Assembly: GCF_001037495.1 (NCBI RefSeq)
Contig: NZ_KQ089822.1
Coordinates: forward strand, 1,488,001 to 1,552,000
Length of the DNA: 64,000 bases
Reading direction: 5' to 3'
DNA from: Citrobacter sp. MGH106
GTDB taxonomy: Bacteria > Pseudomonadota > Gammaproteobacteria > Enterobacterales > Enterobacteriaceae
This document shows, in pieces, positions 13,068-23,960 of the stretch. The position numbers were made by a program, and so were the translations under genes. Position 1 is the stretch's first letter; the number at the start of each line of letters is the position of its first letter. The notes under the pieces were generated by a model, which was given only the letters and a program-made list of their open reading frames with translations, was not told the DNA's origin and did not search any database.

Positions 13068-15341
13068 ATGAGCATTAGTCGGCGTAATTTTTTGCGAGGA
13101 GTGGGGATTGGTTGCTCTGCTTGCGCAATAGGAAGTTTCCCACCTGGTGCACTGGCGCGAAATTCGCCTGAGAGCATTAAAGGAAAAACAGCGCTCACGC
13201 CAAGTCTGTGCGAAATGTGTTCATTTCGTTGCCCAATTCAAGCACAAGTTATTAATAATAAAACCGTTTTTATCCAGGGTAATCCCAATGCGCCTCAACA
13301 AGGTACGCGAGTTTGCGCGCGAGGGGGAAGTGGTGTCAGCCTGGTCAACGACCCACATCGTATCGTTAAACCGATGAAGCGTACCGGCCCCCGCGGTAGC
13401 GGTGAATGGCAGGTCATTAGCTGGCAACAGGCTTATAAAGAAATTGCTGAAAAAATGGGTGCCATAAAAGAGCAGTATGGTCCCCAGGGCATTGTGTTCT
13501 CTTCTAAATCAGGTTCGCTTTCCGGCCATTTATTTCACCTGGCGACGGCCTTTGGTTCGCCTAATACCTTCACTCACGCCTCAACATGTCCCGCAGGAAA
13601 ATCTATTGCCGCTAAGGTGATGATGGGGGGCGATTTAGCAATGGATATTGCCAATACCCGCTATATGGTTTCCTTTGGTCATAACTTGTATGAAGGCATT
13701 GAGGTTGCCGACACGCATGAACTGATGACCGCGCAGGAGAAGGGGGCGAAGATGGTCAGCTTCGATCCTCGTTTGTCCGTGTTTTCCAGTAAAGCGGATG
13801 AATGGCATGCGATCAAACCTGGTGGTGATTTACCGGTGCTTATGGCCATGTGCCACGTCATGATTAAAGAAAAGCTCTATGACGCACAGTTTGTTGAACG
13901 CTACACCACGGGATTTGCGCAACTGGTCGAGGCAGTACAAGAGACTACCCCTGAATGGGCGCAAAAACTGGCCGATGTGCCTGCGGATGTCATTACCCGC
14001 GTTACCCGGGAAATGGCAGCTTGTGCGCCTCACGCCATCGTTAGTCCGGGCCACCGTGCGACGTTTTCTCAGGAAGAGATCGACATGCGGCGGATGATTT
14101 TCACCCTCAATGTGTTGATGGGGAATATTGAACGTGAAGGTGGTATGTACCAGAAAAAAAATGCCGCCACCTACAACAAACTGGCTGGTGAAAAAGTCGC
14201 CCCGGTGCTGGCGAAACCTGATGCCAAGTTGGCGAAACCTGCAGCACAACGTATTGATATGGTCGCGCCGCAGTTTAAGTACATCGCGGCGGGCGGTGGG
14301 GTTGTGCAGAGTATTATCGATGCCGTGTTAAATCAGACACCGTATCCGGTGAAGGGATGGATTATGTCCCGACATAATCCTTTTCAAACCGTAACCTGCC
14401 GACCCGATTTGGTCAAAACCGTTGAACAACTGGATCTTGTGGTCAGCTGTGATGTTTATTTAAGCGAAAGTGCGGCGTATGCCGATTATCTGCTTCCGGA
14501 ATGTACCTACCTCGAGCGCGATGAAGAGGTTTCTGATATGTCCGGGCTAAATCCGGCCTATGCGCTGCGTCAGCAGGTTGTTGAGCCTGTTGGCGATGCG
14601 CGTCCGAGCTGGCAGATCTGGAAAGAGCTGGGAGAACAGTTAGGGCTGGGACAATTTTATCCGTGGCAAGATATGCAAACACGGCAGTTATATCAACTGA
14701 ATGGCGACCATGCTTTATCTGCTGAACTGCGCCAGAAGGGATACCGCGAATGGGGCATCCCATTGTTATTGCGCGAACCTGAAATGGTACGCCAGTTTAC
14801 GGCACAGTATCCCGCTGCGGTAGCAGTTGACAGCGACGGCACTTACGGCGAGCAACTCCGATTCAAATCCCCGTCAGGAAAAATCGAACTTTATTCCGAA
14901 GAGCTGGAGACATTACTACCCGGCTACGGTAGCCCGCGAGCCCGTAATTTTGCGCTTAAGGGGGATAACGAACTCTATTTTATCCAGGGCAAAGTGGCGG
15001 TTCACACAAACGGTGCGACGCAATATGTTCCTCTGCTTAGTGAGCTGATGTGGGATAACGCAGTATGGATACACCCGAAAACAGCACAAGAAAAAGGGAT
15101 CAAAAGCGGGGACGACATCTGGCTGGAAAACGCGACGGGTAAAGAGAAAGGTAAGGCACTGGTAACAGCTGGTATTCGACCCGATACGCTGTTCGTCTAT
15201 ATGGGATTTGGCGCCAAGGCCGGGGCCAGGACGGCTGCGACAACGCATGGTATTCACTGCGGTAATTTACTTCCGCATGTGACCAGTCCGGTTTCCGGGA
15301 CGGTGGTTCACACTGCTGGCGTTACGCTGAGTCGGGCATGA
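13068..15341 (+). CDS. phsA: PhsA, thiosulfate reductase molybdopterin subunit
   Basis: The 757-residue catalytic subunit of the complex that reduces thiosulfate to sulfide and sulfite, using electrons from menaquinol during anaerobic growth. It begins with a Tat signal (SRRNFLRG), so it is exported folded to the periplasm. A 4Fe-4S motif C48-x2-C51-x3-C55-x27-C83 follows. C174 (STCPAGK) is the likely molybdenum ligand, as in polysulfide reductase PsrA. The C-terminal MopB dinucleotide-binding domain ends near GVTLSRA. A strong AGGAGG ribosome site precedes the ATG. It overlaps the upstream extension of phsB and is first in phsABC. Confidence 0.96.
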   Translation: MSISRRNFLRGVGIGCSACAIGSFPPGALARNSPESIKGKTALTPSLCEMCSFRCPIQAQVINNKTVFIQGNPNAPQQGTRVCARGGSGVSLVNDPHRIVKPMKRTGPRGSGEWQVISWQQAYKEIAEKMGAIKEQYGPQGIVFSSKSGSLSGHLFHLATAFGSPNTFTHASTCPAGKSIAAKVMMGGDLAMDIANTRYMVSFGHNLYEGIEVADTHELMTAQEKGAKMVSFDPRLSVFSSKADEWHAIKPGGDLPVLMAMCHVMIKEKLYDAQFVERYTTGFAQLVEAVQETTPEWAQKLADVPADVITRVTREMAACAPHAIVSPGHRATFSQEEIDMRRMIFTLNVLMGNIEREGGMYQKKNAATYNKLAGEKVAPVLAKPDAKLAKPAAQRIDMVAPQFKYIAAGGGVVQSIIDAVLNQTPYPVKGWIMSRHNPFQTVTCRPDLVKTVEQLDLVVSCDVYLSESAAYADYLLPECTYLERDEEVSDMSGLNPAYALRQQVVEPVGDARPSWQIWKELGEQLGLGQFYPWQDMQTRQLYQLNGDHALSAELRQKGYREWGIPLLLREPEMVRQFTAQYPAAVAVDSDGTYGEQLRFKSPSGKIELYSEELETLLPGYGSPRARNFALKGDNELYFIQGKVAVHTNGATQYVPLLSELMWDNAVWIHPKTAQEKGIKSGDDIWLENATGKEKGKALVTAGIRPDTLFVYMGFGAKAGARTAATTHGIHCGNLLPHVTSPVSGTVVHTAGVTLSRA

Positions 15342-15355
15342 GAAAGGAGAACATC

Positions 15356-15934
15356 ATGAATCATTCAACAAACCCCTATGTCATGCTGCATGACGAGAAA
15401 CGCTGTATTGGCTGTCAGGCGTGTACGGTTGCCTGCAAAGTACTTAATGATGTACCCGAGGGTTACAGCCGGCTGCAGGTGCAGATCCGTTCACCGGAAA
15501 ATGAGCCTCAGGTTCTGTCTCATTTTCAGTTTGTGCGAGTCTCCTGCCAGCATTGTGAAGATGCGCCTTGTGTCAGCGTCTGCCCGACCGGCGCGTCTTA
15601 CCGTGATGAGAATGGCATTGTACAAGTCGACAAATCGCGTTGTATTGGCTGCGACTATTGTGTCGCCGCTTGTCCGTTCCATGTGCGCTACCTTAACCCG
15701 CAAACAGGAATCGCTGACAAATGTAACTTCTGCTCGGATACCCGCCTGGATGCCGGACAATCACCAGCATGTGTTTCTGTTTGTCCGACGGATGCGCTGA
15801 AATTTGGCCGCCGCGATGACCCGGAAATTCAGCACTGGATTAATCAAAAAGCGGTTTATCGCCAGCAGGAAAAACGAAGTGGCGAGGTGAGTCTTTATCG
15901 ACGTAAAGAGATCCATCAGGAGGGGAAAGTATGA
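15356..15934 (+). CDS. phsB: PhsB, thiosulfate reductase iron-sulfur subunit
   Basis: A 192-residue periplasmic electron-transfer subunit of the DmsB/NrfC type. Sixteen cysteines in four groups ([38 protein letters not shown], and CNFC with a later CVSVCP) are expected to hold four 4Fe-4S clusters passing electrons from PhsC to PhsA. The ATG at 15356 follows AAAGGAGA and gives the usual length; a longer in-frame start at 15338 would overlap phsA. It overlaps phsC by 4 nt. Confidence 0.95.
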   Translation: MNHSTNPYVMLHDEKRCIGCQACTVACKVLNDVPEGYSRLQVQIRSPENEPQVLSHFQFVRVSCQHCEDAPCVSVCPTGASYRDENGIVQVDKSRCIGCDYCVAACPFHVRYLNPQTGIADKCNFCSDTRLDAGQSPACVSVCPTDALKFGRRDDPEIQHWINQKAVYRQQEKRSGEVSLYRRKEIHQEGKV

Positions 15935-16698
15935 ATGCTATCTGGGGAGCAGAGCTTAATTATGCGCCGGATTACTGGCCGCTGTGGCTCATTTATGCAG
16001 GTGTTATCATTCTGATGATGATTATTGGCCTGATCGCACATGCACTGTTGCGTCGGATGCTGGCACCCAAAACGGCAGGCGGAGAAGAGCATCGTGACTA
16101 CCTCTATTCGTTAGCAGTCCGTCGTTGGCACTGGGGGAATGCACTGTTATTCATCCTGCTTCTGCTGAGCGGCTTATTTGGTCACTTTTCTGTCGGCCCT
16201 GTGGCCTTAATGGTGCAGGTGCATACCTGGTGTGGCTTTGCATTGCTCGCCTTCTGGGGTGGCTTTGTGCTGATAAACGCAACCAGCGGTAATGGCTGTC
16301 ACTACCGTGTGAAATTTAACGGGCTGATTTCGCGCTGCTTGCTGCAAACGCGCTTTTATCTGTATGGGATCATGAAAGGCGAAGCGCATCCCTTTGCGGC
16401 TACGGCGGATAATAAATTTAACCCTCTGCAACAACTGGCATATCTGGCCATTATGTATGCGCTGGTTCCGTTATTAATCATCACCGGTTTGCTGTGTCTT
16501 TACCCGCAGGTTATCGGAGCAGGTCCGGTAATGTTAGTGCTGCATATGGCGTTAGCGATTGTTGGCATTCTGTTTATTTGTGCACATATTTACCTGTGCA
16601 CATTAGGCGACACGCCGACACAAATATTTCGTAGCATGATTGATGGCTATCATCGTCATCGTAGTCATCACACAGAAGCGCAGCCACGTAAAGGGTAA
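15931..16698 (+). CDS. phsC: PhsC, thiosulfate reductase cytochrome b membrane anchor
   Basis: A 255-residue inner-membrane diheme cytochrome b with about five hydrophobic helices. Histidines within or next to helices ([31 protein letters not shown]) are candidate heme ligands. It oxidises menaquinol and passes electrons to PhsB. The start overlaps the phsB stop by 4 nt. It is the last gene of phsABC and is followed by inverted repeats before dacD. Confidence 0.94.
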   Translation: MNAIWGAELNYAPDYWPLWLIYAGVIILMMIIGLIAHALLRRMLAPKTAGGEEHRDYLYSLAVRRWHWGNALLFILLLLSGLFGHFSVGPVALMVQVHTWCGFALLAFWGGFVLINATSGNGCHYRVKFNGLISRCLLQTRFYLYGIMKGEAHPFAATADNKFNPLQQLAYLAIMYALVPLLIITGLLCLYPQVIGAGPVMLVLHMALAIVGILFICAHIYLCTLGDTPTQIFRSMIDGYHRHRSHHTEAQPRKG

Positions 16699-16706
16699 TT
16701 AATCTA

Positions 16707-16730
16707 GTACGCATCGCGCACGATGCGTAC
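16707..16730. repeat. Perfect 10-bp inverted repeat after phsC
   Basis: GTACGCATCG and CGATGCGTAC flank a four-base loop just after the phsC stop. There is no T-run, so it is not a standard terminator; it could stabilise the phs mRNA 3' end. Confidence 0.7.
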
Positions 16731-16757
16731 ATTTAACACCCATATCACCCCGCAAGA

Positions 16758-16779
16758 AAATGTGCTTTATGTCACATTT
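16758..16779 (+). promoter_or_regulatory. Near-consensus CRP binding site upstream of dacD
   Basis: The 22-mer reads AAATGTGC TTTATG TCACATTT and differs from the symmetrical CRP consensus at one conserved position on the left arm. It lies inside a larger perfect 13-bp inverted repeat (16752-16764 and 16773-16785). It is about 80 nt before the dacD start, so dacD is the obvious candidate target. A -10-like TTTATT at 16798-16803 would put the site near -41. CRP control of dacD is inference. Confidence 0.55.
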
Positions 16780-16858
16780 TCTTGCAATTTATCCCTGTTT
16801 ATTCGACTAAACTTCCGTAAAAAGAACGGCTATTTCTCCTATTCCTGAGGACATGCTG

Positions 16859-18025
16859 TTGAAATGCCGTTTGTTTGTTGCCGCTTCTCTGTTCGCGATG
16901 AGTTTTTCGTCCGCCTTTGCGGCGGATGTCACCAGTTTTGCTCCCCAGCCTCCAGCCATAAATGCCGGGGCGTGGGTACTTATGGATTACACCACGGGCC
17001 AAATTCTTACCGCAGGTAATGAACACCAGCAGCGCAATCCCGCCAGCCTCACCAAACTGATGACAGGTTATGTTGTTGATCGCGCAATCGACAGCCACCG
17101 CATCAGCCCGACCGATATTGTTACCGTTGGACGAGATGCCTGGGCAAAAGATAATCCGGTATTCGTGGGCTCATCATTAATGTTCCTGAAAGAAGGCGAT
17201 CGTGTTTCAGTGCGTGATTTAAGCCGCGGCTTAATTGTCGATTCTGGTAATGATGCCTGTGTCGCGTTGGCTGATTACATTGCCGGTGGACAGCCACAGT
17301 TTGTCGACATGATGAACAGCTATGTGAAAAAGCTAAAGCTTCAGGACACGCATTTCGAAACGGTACACGGACTGGATGCGCCAGGTCAGCACAGTTCTGC
17401 TTACGATCTGGCCGTGCTATCCCGGGCAATCATTCATGGAGAGCCTGATTTTTACCATATGTATAGTGAGAAAAGCCTTACATGGAATGGCATCACGCAG
17501 CAGAACCGTAACGGATTGTTGTGGGATAAGACGATGAATGTCGATGGGTTGAAAACGGGGCACACGTCTGGTGCCGGATTTAATCTAATCGCATCTGCTG
17601 TTGATGGACAGCGCCGTTTGATTGCTGTTGTCATGGGCGCTGAGAGTGCGAAAGGGCGCGAAGATCAGGCGCGCAAACTGTTGCTATGGGGACAGCAAAA
17701 CTTCGACACAGTGCAGATTTTGCGTAGCGGTAAGCAGGTAGGTGTTGAGCGGATTTGGTATGGCGATAAAGAAAAAATTAGCCTGGGTACTGAGCAGGAT
17801 TTCTGGATGGCACTGCCGAAAACGGAAGTTCAAAACATTAAAGCAAAGTATGTGCTTGATAAGAAAGAACTGGTTGCCCCTATTGCTGCGCATCAACGCG
17901 TGGGTGAAATTGAACTCTATGACCGAGATCAGCTCGTGGCACACTGGCCGCTGATGACGCTGGAGTCAGTTGGCGAAGGCGGCATGTTTTCTCGCCTGAG
18001 CGATTATTTTCACCATAAAGTGTAA
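16859..18025 (+). CDS. dacD: DacD, D-alanyl-D-alanine carboxypeptidase (PBP6b)
   Basis: A low-molecular-weight penicillin-binding protein of 388 residues that trims the terminal D-Ala from peptidoglycan pentapeptides in the periplasm. It has a Sec signal ending near SSAFAA, the SxxK motif S63-L-T-K66, the SGN motif at 129-131 and KTG at 232-234. A C-terminal amphipathic anchor ends FSRLSDYFHHK. The TTG start at 16859 is chosen because TGAGG lies 8 nt upstream and the length then equals E. coli DacD; the ATG at 16853 is too close to that site. Confidence 0.93.
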   Translation: MKCRLFVAASLFAMSFSSAFAADVTSFAPQPPAINAGAWVLMDYTTGQILTAGNEHQQRNPASLTKLMTGYVVDRAIDSHRISPTDIVTVGRDAWAKDNPVFVGSSLMFLKEGDRVSVRDLSRGLIVDSGNDACVALADYIAGGQPQFVDMMNSYVKKLKLQDTHFETVHGLDAPGQHSSAYDLAVLSRAIIHGEPDFYHMYSEKSLTWNGITQQNRNGLLWDKTMNVDGLKTGHTSGAGFNLIASAVDGQRRLIAVVMGAESAKGREDQARKLLLWGQQNFDTVQILRSGKQVGVERIWYGDKEKISLGTEQDFWMALPKTEVQNIKAKYVLDKKELVAPIAAHQRVGEIELYDRDQLVAHWPLMTLESVGEGGMFSRLSDYFHHKV

Positions 18026-18115
18026 TTAATTGCTTGTGGTTCTGACTGGCAAGAGTGCGAATCTGCTCACATAATGAACACTGTTTCCTTGTTGTCGTAA
18101 TAAGCAATAATTATA

Positions 18116-18131
18116 CTGTATATAAATACAG
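18116..18131 (+). promoter_or_regulatory. LexA (SOS) box upstream of sbmC
   Basis: CTGT-N8-ACAG with an AT-rich centre (ATATAAAT) and flanking TA bases is a full match to the LexA operator core. It lies 19 nt before the sbmC ATG, overlapping the likely promoter. SOS control of sbmC is established in E. coli. Confidence 0.92.
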
Positions 18132-18149
18132 TGTAATTATGGAGGCTAT

Positions 18150-18617
18150 ATGAAGTATGAGATCAGGCAGGTAGAAAAACGCAGGATTGCCGGCTTTCAC
18201 ATGGTGGGGCCGTGGGAACAAACGGTAAAGCAGGGATTTGAGCAGTTAATGATGTGGGTCGATAGTAAGAATATCGCACCGCTGGAATGGATTGCCGTCT
18301 ATTACGACAACCCGGACGTTGTTCCGGCAGATAAACTCCGCTGTGATACTGTAGTTTCCGTCCCTGATAGTTTCGTGATCCCACAAAACAGTGAAGGAGT
18401 GACTCTGACTGAACTGGCGGGTGGTGAATATGCAGTTGCCGTTGCACGCGTTGAGAATCATGATTTTGCGACACCGTGGTATCAGTTTTTTAATCTCCTG
18501 TTGCAGGACTCAACGTATCAGATATCGGCCAGACCTTGTTTTGAAATTTATATGAACAATGGTACGGAAGATGGTTACTGGGACATTGAAATGTATGTGC
18601 CAGTGCAGTCGAAGTAA
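18150..18617 (+). CDS. sbmC: SbmC (GyrI), DNA gyrase inhibitor
   Basis: A 155-residue cytoplasmic GyrI-like domain protein. In E. coli it binds and modulates DNA gyrase and protects against microcin B17 and other gyrase poisons; it is SOS-induced. The match runs over the whole length, including [18 protein letters not shown] near residue 20 and the [13 protein letters not shown]-terminus. Both the LexA box and an adjacent GGAGG ribosome site are present. It is a single-gene unit between dacD and yeeA. Its C-terminus is two residues shorter than in E. coli. Confidence 0.94.
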   Translation: MKYEIRQVEKRRIAGFHMVGPWEQTVKQGFEQLMMWVDSKNIAPLEWIAVYYDNPDVVPADKLRCDTVVSVPDSFVIPQNSEGVTLTELAGGEYAVAVARVENHDFATPWYQFFNLLLQDSTYQISARPCFEIYMNNGTEDGYWDIEMYVPVQSK

Positions 18618-18724
18618 CTGTTTTTTGTGTAAATCAGGATGAAAGACCTGACCATTACAGTGATATTTTCACTGAAAAAGCAGGTACAATTCCGTTCTTT
18701 GCTATTCCCTGACGGAGTGCATGA

Positions 18725-19783
18725 GTGCGTGCAGATAAGTCGCTGAGTCCTTTTGAAATTCGTTTGTATCGTCATTATCGTGTTGTGCATGGTATTCGCA
18801 TTGCGCTGGCGTTTCTTCTCACTTTTCTGCTGGTCCGGCTGCTGAACATCCCTGAAGGTACATGGCCTCTAATCACGCTGGTCGTGATCATGGGGCCTAT
18901 TTCATTTTGGGGTAATGTGGTTCCCAGGGCTTTTGAGCGCATTGGTGGGACGATTCTGGGCTCTGTGCTGGGGCTGGTGGCTCTGCGGCTGGAACTCTTT
19001 TCACTACCGTTAATGTTGATATGGTGTGCGGTGGCGATGTTTCTCTGCGGCTGGTTGGCTCTAGGCAAAAAGCCCTATCAGGCTCTGCTGATTGGCATTA
19101 CGCTTGCCGTTGTCGTGGGAGCTCCTGCTGGCGATATGAATACGGCACTCTGGCGTGGTGGTGACGTTATCCTGGGGTCGCTACTGGCGATGCTGTTTAC
19201 CGGCATCTGGCCACAACGCGCTTTTATACACTGGCGTATTCAACTTGCGCATTGTGTTACAGGGTATAATCGTGTGTACCAGGCTGCTCTGTCGCCTAAC
19301 CTGCTCGAACAACCCCGTCTGGAGAAACATTTACAGCAGTTGTTGAGTGACGTTGTCAAAATGCGCGGGCTCATCGTCCCTGCCAGCAAAGAAACGCATA
19401 TCCAAAAGTCTATATTTGAGGCTATTCAAACTGTTAACCGTAATCTGGTTTGCATGCTCGAGTTGCAAATTAATGCGCTTTGGGCAACGCGTACCAGCCA
19501 CTTTGTGATGCTGAATGCGCATACACTGCGTGAAACACAGCTCAGAACTCAACAGGCATTACTGACGATAACTCATGCTCTGTATGAAGGTAATCCGCAG
19601 CCAGTGCTTGCCAATACGGAAAAACTCAACGATACCGTAGCGGAGCTGCGTAAGCTCATTGATGAGCATAAAGGCGATAATGTCGCTGAGACTCCCATTC
19701 ACGGCTATGTCTGGCTGAACATGGAAATGGCACGACAACTGGAGTTGCTCTCACATTTAATCTGTCGCGCTTTGCGCAAATAA
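18725..19783 (+). CDS. yeeA: YeeA, FUSC-family inner-membrane protein
   Basis: A 352-residue protein with an N-terminal membrane domain of about six hydrophobic helices (residues 20-165) and a soluble helical C-terminal domain. It belongs to the FUSC/YccS-like aromatic-acid exporter-type family; no substrate has been shown. The GTG start at 18725 gives the same N-terminus (MRADKSLSPFEIR) as E. coli YeeA and follows a GACGGAG ribosome site. It stands alone between sbmC and yeeX. Confidence 0.9.
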   Translation: MRADKSLSPFEIRLYRHYRVVHGIRIALAFLLTFLLVRLLNIPEGTWPLITLVVIMGPISFWGNVVPRAFERIGGTILGSVLGLVALRLELFSLPLMLIWCAVAMFLCGWLALGKKPYQALLIGITLAVVVGAPAGDMNTALWRGGDVILGSLLAMLFTGIWPQRAFIHWRIQLAHCVTGYNRVYQAALSPNLLEQPRLEKHLQQLLSDVVKMRGLIVPASKETHIQKSIFEAIQTVNRNLVCMLELQINALWATRTSHFVMLNAHTLRETQLRTQQALLTITHALYEGNPQPVLANTEKLNDTVAELRKLIDEHKGDNVAETPIHGYVWLNMEMARQLELLSHLICRALRK

Positions 19784-19844
19784 AGAGCAGATGAGGGGAT
19801 TGATTATCCTGCTGCTTCGATTCAGCAAGGATTAAGGGTATGAT

Positions 19845-19885
19845 ACTGAAAAAGGCTAAAACCATTGTTAACTGCAATGGCTTTA
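19845..19885 (-). terminator. Terminator-like hairpin pointing antisense to yeeX
   Basis: CCATTG (19862-19867) pairs with CAATGG (19875-19880), and four outer A-T pairs extend the stem past one mismatch. On the minus strand the stem is followed by TTTTAGCCTTTTT. It lies in the yeeA-yeeX intergenic region, where no minus-strand gene is seen. Confidence 0.3.
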
Positions 19886-20021
19886 CCCTCGATAATTCAG
19901 GTTTCAACCATGTATTGTCAATGCATATGCAACTTGAAGTATGGCGGGCATGAAAGTAATGTTGACCCACTTTAGCCGTTGTTTAAACGAATCCGAATCT
20001 CACATTATCAGGGGTGTAAAA

Positions 20022-20357
20022 ATGGAAACTACCAAGCCTTCTTTCCAGGACGTGCTGGAATTTGTTCGTCTGTTCCGTCGTAAGAACAAACTGCAACGTG
20101 AAATCCAGGACGTTGAGAAAAAGATCCGTGACAACCAGAAACGCGTTCTGCTGCTAGACAACCTGAGTGACTACATCAAGCCGGGCATGAGCGTCGAAGC
20201 GATCCAGGGCATTATTGCCAGCATGAAAAGTGACTACGAAGATCGCGTGGATGATTACATCATCAAAAACGCTGAGATCTCAAAAGAGCGTCGCGATATT
20301 TCTAAAAAGCTGAAAGCCATGGGCGAAGTGAAAAACGGCGAAGCGAAAGCAGAGTAA
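20022..20357 (+). CDS. yeeX: YeeX, UPF0265 family protein
   Basis: A 111-residue, highly charged, almost entirely helical protein, with a probable coiled coil over residues 20-50 ([20 protein letters not shown]). It is strongly conserved among Enterobacterales and its function is not established. The start at 20022 matches the E. coli N-terminus [11 protein letters not shown]; an in-frame extension of 27 codons upstream is not conserved in my memory of the family. It converges on the pdu operon. Confidence 0.9.
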   Translation: METTKPSFQDVLEFVRLFRRKNKLQREIQDVEKKIRDNQKRVLLLDNLSDYIKPGMSVEAIQGIIASMKSDYEDRVDDYIIKNAEISKERRDISKKLKAMGEVKNGEAKAE

Positions 20358-20419
20358 CGTTTTATACCCTGAACCTTCAGGTTTCAGGGAAAATTGAAGT
20401 ATGACAGGTATATAATGAT

Positions 20420-20440
20420 AAGGGCTGCGGTGCGGCCCTT
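20420..20440 (-). terminator. Hairpin at the end of the pdu operon
   Basis: On the minus strand AAGGGC and GCCCTT form a six-base-pair stem overlapping the pduX stop codon. The T-run is poor (ATCATTAT), so termination here is plausible but weak. A second imperfect hairpin at 20367-20389 lies behind yeeX. Confidence 0.4.
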
Positions 20441-21305
20441 ATTGTAACTCGACCCCACCAGTTACCATCCTTAGCAAATGCTGTTCCGGCCAGTGCCTTG
20501 TCAGCTTCTTCTGCCCCAGCATCCATTTGATATAATCAACATCGTGACGTTTTCTGTCCAGCATCAGGCCGACAACGCTGCCGCTGTGCGCGACATTCAC
20601 TCCGTATAAATCACATTCTTCTACCAGCGCCAATAGTGAGTCGAAATCGGGTTTTGGCAACAACAACTGACTGGCGATTGCGCTTAGTGTTGCCGCTTCG
20701 CCCATTCTGTAGGGGTTTTGATAAACACAGGCTTCCTGAACTTTTTCCCATGCTCGCTTAAGTGCAGGGGCGCCAGCCTGTAATCCTGACTGACGAGGAA
20801 TACGATGATAGTCTGCTGTACGTAACGTTTCCGGGCTTTCGAGAACTAACAGGTCGAGTTGCGGCTGCGCTTCACAGGCAATTTGTGTGGAGGCGTCGTT
20901 ATGATCGAAAAGGGTTAACTGGCGAAAAACGGTACTGTCAGTAGGCTCAAGTGAAACGCAAAGGTGCGCCAGTGTCGATTCATCCAACGGATGGCCCAGA
21001 TGATGCGCCGTAGCAATTGCCGTGGCGGCAATATCCGCCGTACTGCTGGCCATACCTTTGGCGATGGGGATTGTTGAATGGATGTCTATCCGGATATCCT
21101 GGCTGACATGTGCCGGGTATTGCCAGTGCTGCAACAACCGGTCAACCATCGCCCGAGACAGGGGACGTTCATCTGTCAACGGTGAACCTGAACTAATCTC
21201 AACGGTGCTATACCATTCAACCGGGCAGGAGACCAATTTCTCACTGCCCAAAATCCAGCCCTGGATAAGTTCTCCGCATGATGCGGGACATTGCGCAACA
21301 GCCAC
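20439..21305 (-). CDS. pduX: PduX, L-threonine kinase
   Basis: A GHMP-family kinase of 288 residues that phosphorylates L-threonine to O-phospho-L-threonine, the precursor of the aminopropanol linker of adenosylcobalamin. The GHMP ATP loop is PIAKGMASSTADIAATA near residue 75. The GTG at 21305 is chosen as the start because no ATG precedes it in frame before a stop, and AAAGGTG lies upstream. The annotated Salmonella protein is about 12 residues longer, and homology does continue upstream of this start. It is last in the operon, 92 nt after pduW. Confidence 0.93.
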   Translation of the reverse strand: MAVAQCPASCGELIQGWILGSEKLVSCPVEWYSTVEISSGSPLTDERPLSRAMVDRLLQHWQYPAHVSQDIRIDIHSTIPIAKGMASSTADIAATAIATAHHLGHPLDESTLAHLCVSLEPTDSTVFRQLTLFDHNDASTQIACEAQPQLDLLVLESPETLRTADYHRIPRQSGLQAGAPALKRAWEKVQEACVYQNPYRMGEAATLSAIASQLLLPKPDFDSLLALVEECDLYGVNVAHSGSVVGLMLDRKRHDVDYIKWMLGQKKLTRHWPEQHLLRMVTGGVELQ

Positions 21306-21371
21306 GTCTTCACCTTTGTGATCAGCAATCCTCGGCGCATAGTGTCATGGCGATCGCGCTATTACCATGAT

Positions 21372-21395
21372 TTGCCGCAATTTGCAGTGCGGCAA
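21372..21395. repeat. Inverted repeat between pduW and pduX
   Basis: TTGCCGCA and TGCGGCAA form a perfect 8-bp stem in the 92-nt gap right after the pduW stop. There is no T-run. It may be an RNA-stability element or partial transcription barrier separating pduX from the rest. Confidence 0.5.
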
Positions 21396-21397
21396 TA

Positions 21398-23049
<1,652 letters not shown>

Positions 23050-23053
23050 GGTG

Positions 23054-23404
23054 TTAAGTCCGTGTAATGGGACACGCGGTAAAACGCATCATTTCGCCCA
23101 GCGTGCGGGTAACCTGTTTTAGCGCATATTCAACCGCTGAAACATCACCTGTCAGGACGACTGCGCCGGTAAAACGGTCAAGAAAACCTATCTCAACTGC
23201 ACCGGATTTGGTGGCGATGTCACAGGCAATAATTGAGGCTTCACTTGGTGTAATGGTTAAAATCCCAATAGCTGAAACCGAGTCCTGTAATCCCAGTTTC
23301 TTGAATAAATCTTTACCCGGATTGGCGATGAGATGTGCCAGAGTGACCTGTTTTCCCGGTACGTATTCCTGGATCATGCGATCCGTCGTCGGTTGCCTTT
23401 CCAT
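23054..23404 (-). CDS. pduU: PduU, circularly permuted BMC shell protein
   Basis: A 116-residue hexameric shell protein with a permuted BMC fold and an N-terminal segment (residues 1-20) that forms a small beta-barrel over the pore in the Salmonella structure. The [17 protein letters not shown] start matches the known protein. Its ATG overlaps the pduT stop by one base; an eight-codon in-frame extension lies inside pduT and is rejected. It is a minor shell component reported to bind PduV. Confidence 0.95.
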   Translation of the reverse strand: MERQPTTDRMIQEYVPGKQVTLAHLIANPGKDLFKKLGLQDSVSAIGILTITPSEASIIACDIATKSGAVEIGFLDRFTGAVVLTGDVSAVEYALKQVTRTLGEMMRFTACPITRT

Positions 23405-23958
23405 TATCCCTCCACCATTTGTCGCCACATGCTTTCATGCGGACGCGGGATGACAGAGCGATAGACCAGCAGTCCTTTTTCACCTGCGCTTTCGCTGGCT
23501 ACCGTCACGGCGTTATTCACATCGGAAACATCACCCGCGACCACCATGTAGCATTTGCCTCCAATGCCAAATGCCATATGTACCCGTACCAGCGTGACAT
23601 TTGAGGCTTTAACTGCGCGATCGGCGGCACAGATACACGCGGCTACGCTCCAGGTTTCTACAATCCCAACCGCCTGACGTGTATCAACGCTGTTAAGACC
23701 GCTGATTGCTGGCAGAACGCTGGCATGAATATTTGGCAATACCAGACTGTCAACGAGCATATCACCTGCAAGCGATGTGCCAGTGGCGATAGCCTGTTGC
23801 ACAGCGCCAACATCTCCGCCGAGCATGAGTAAAAATTTGCCCGGACAGATGGTTTTGCTGACCAGTAAATTCACATTCGCGCTTTTGAGCATGGCATCGC
23901 CGGCTTCCATCCCTTTGGCAATGCTGGTGAGTTCTAAAATACCTATAGCCTGAGACAT
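23404..23958 (-). CDS. pduT: PduT, tandem-BMC iron-sulfur shell protein
   Basis: A 184-residue trimeric shell protein with two BMC domains (about 1-90 and 95-184). C38, in the loop SKTICPGK, is the residue that holds a 4Fe-4S cluster at the trimer pore in the Salmonella protein. The cluster is thought to pass electrons across the shell, possibly with PduS. It starts 2 nt after pduS and shares a base with pduU. Confidence 0.95.
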   Translation of the reverse strand: MSQAIGILELTSIAKGMEAGDAMLKSANVNLLVSKTICPGKFLLMLGGDVGAVQQAIATGTSLAGDMLVDSLVLPNIHASVLPAISGLNSVDTRQAVGIVETWSVAACICAADRAVKASNVTLVRVHMAFGIGGKCYMVVAGDVSDVNNAVTVASESAGEKGLLVYRSVIPRPHESMWRQMVEG

Positions 23959-23960
23959 GG

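Noticed and set aside
20367..20389. Terminator behind yeeX
   Set aside because: The stem is imperfect and no T-run follows on the yeeX strand, so I did not list it as a confirmed terminator.
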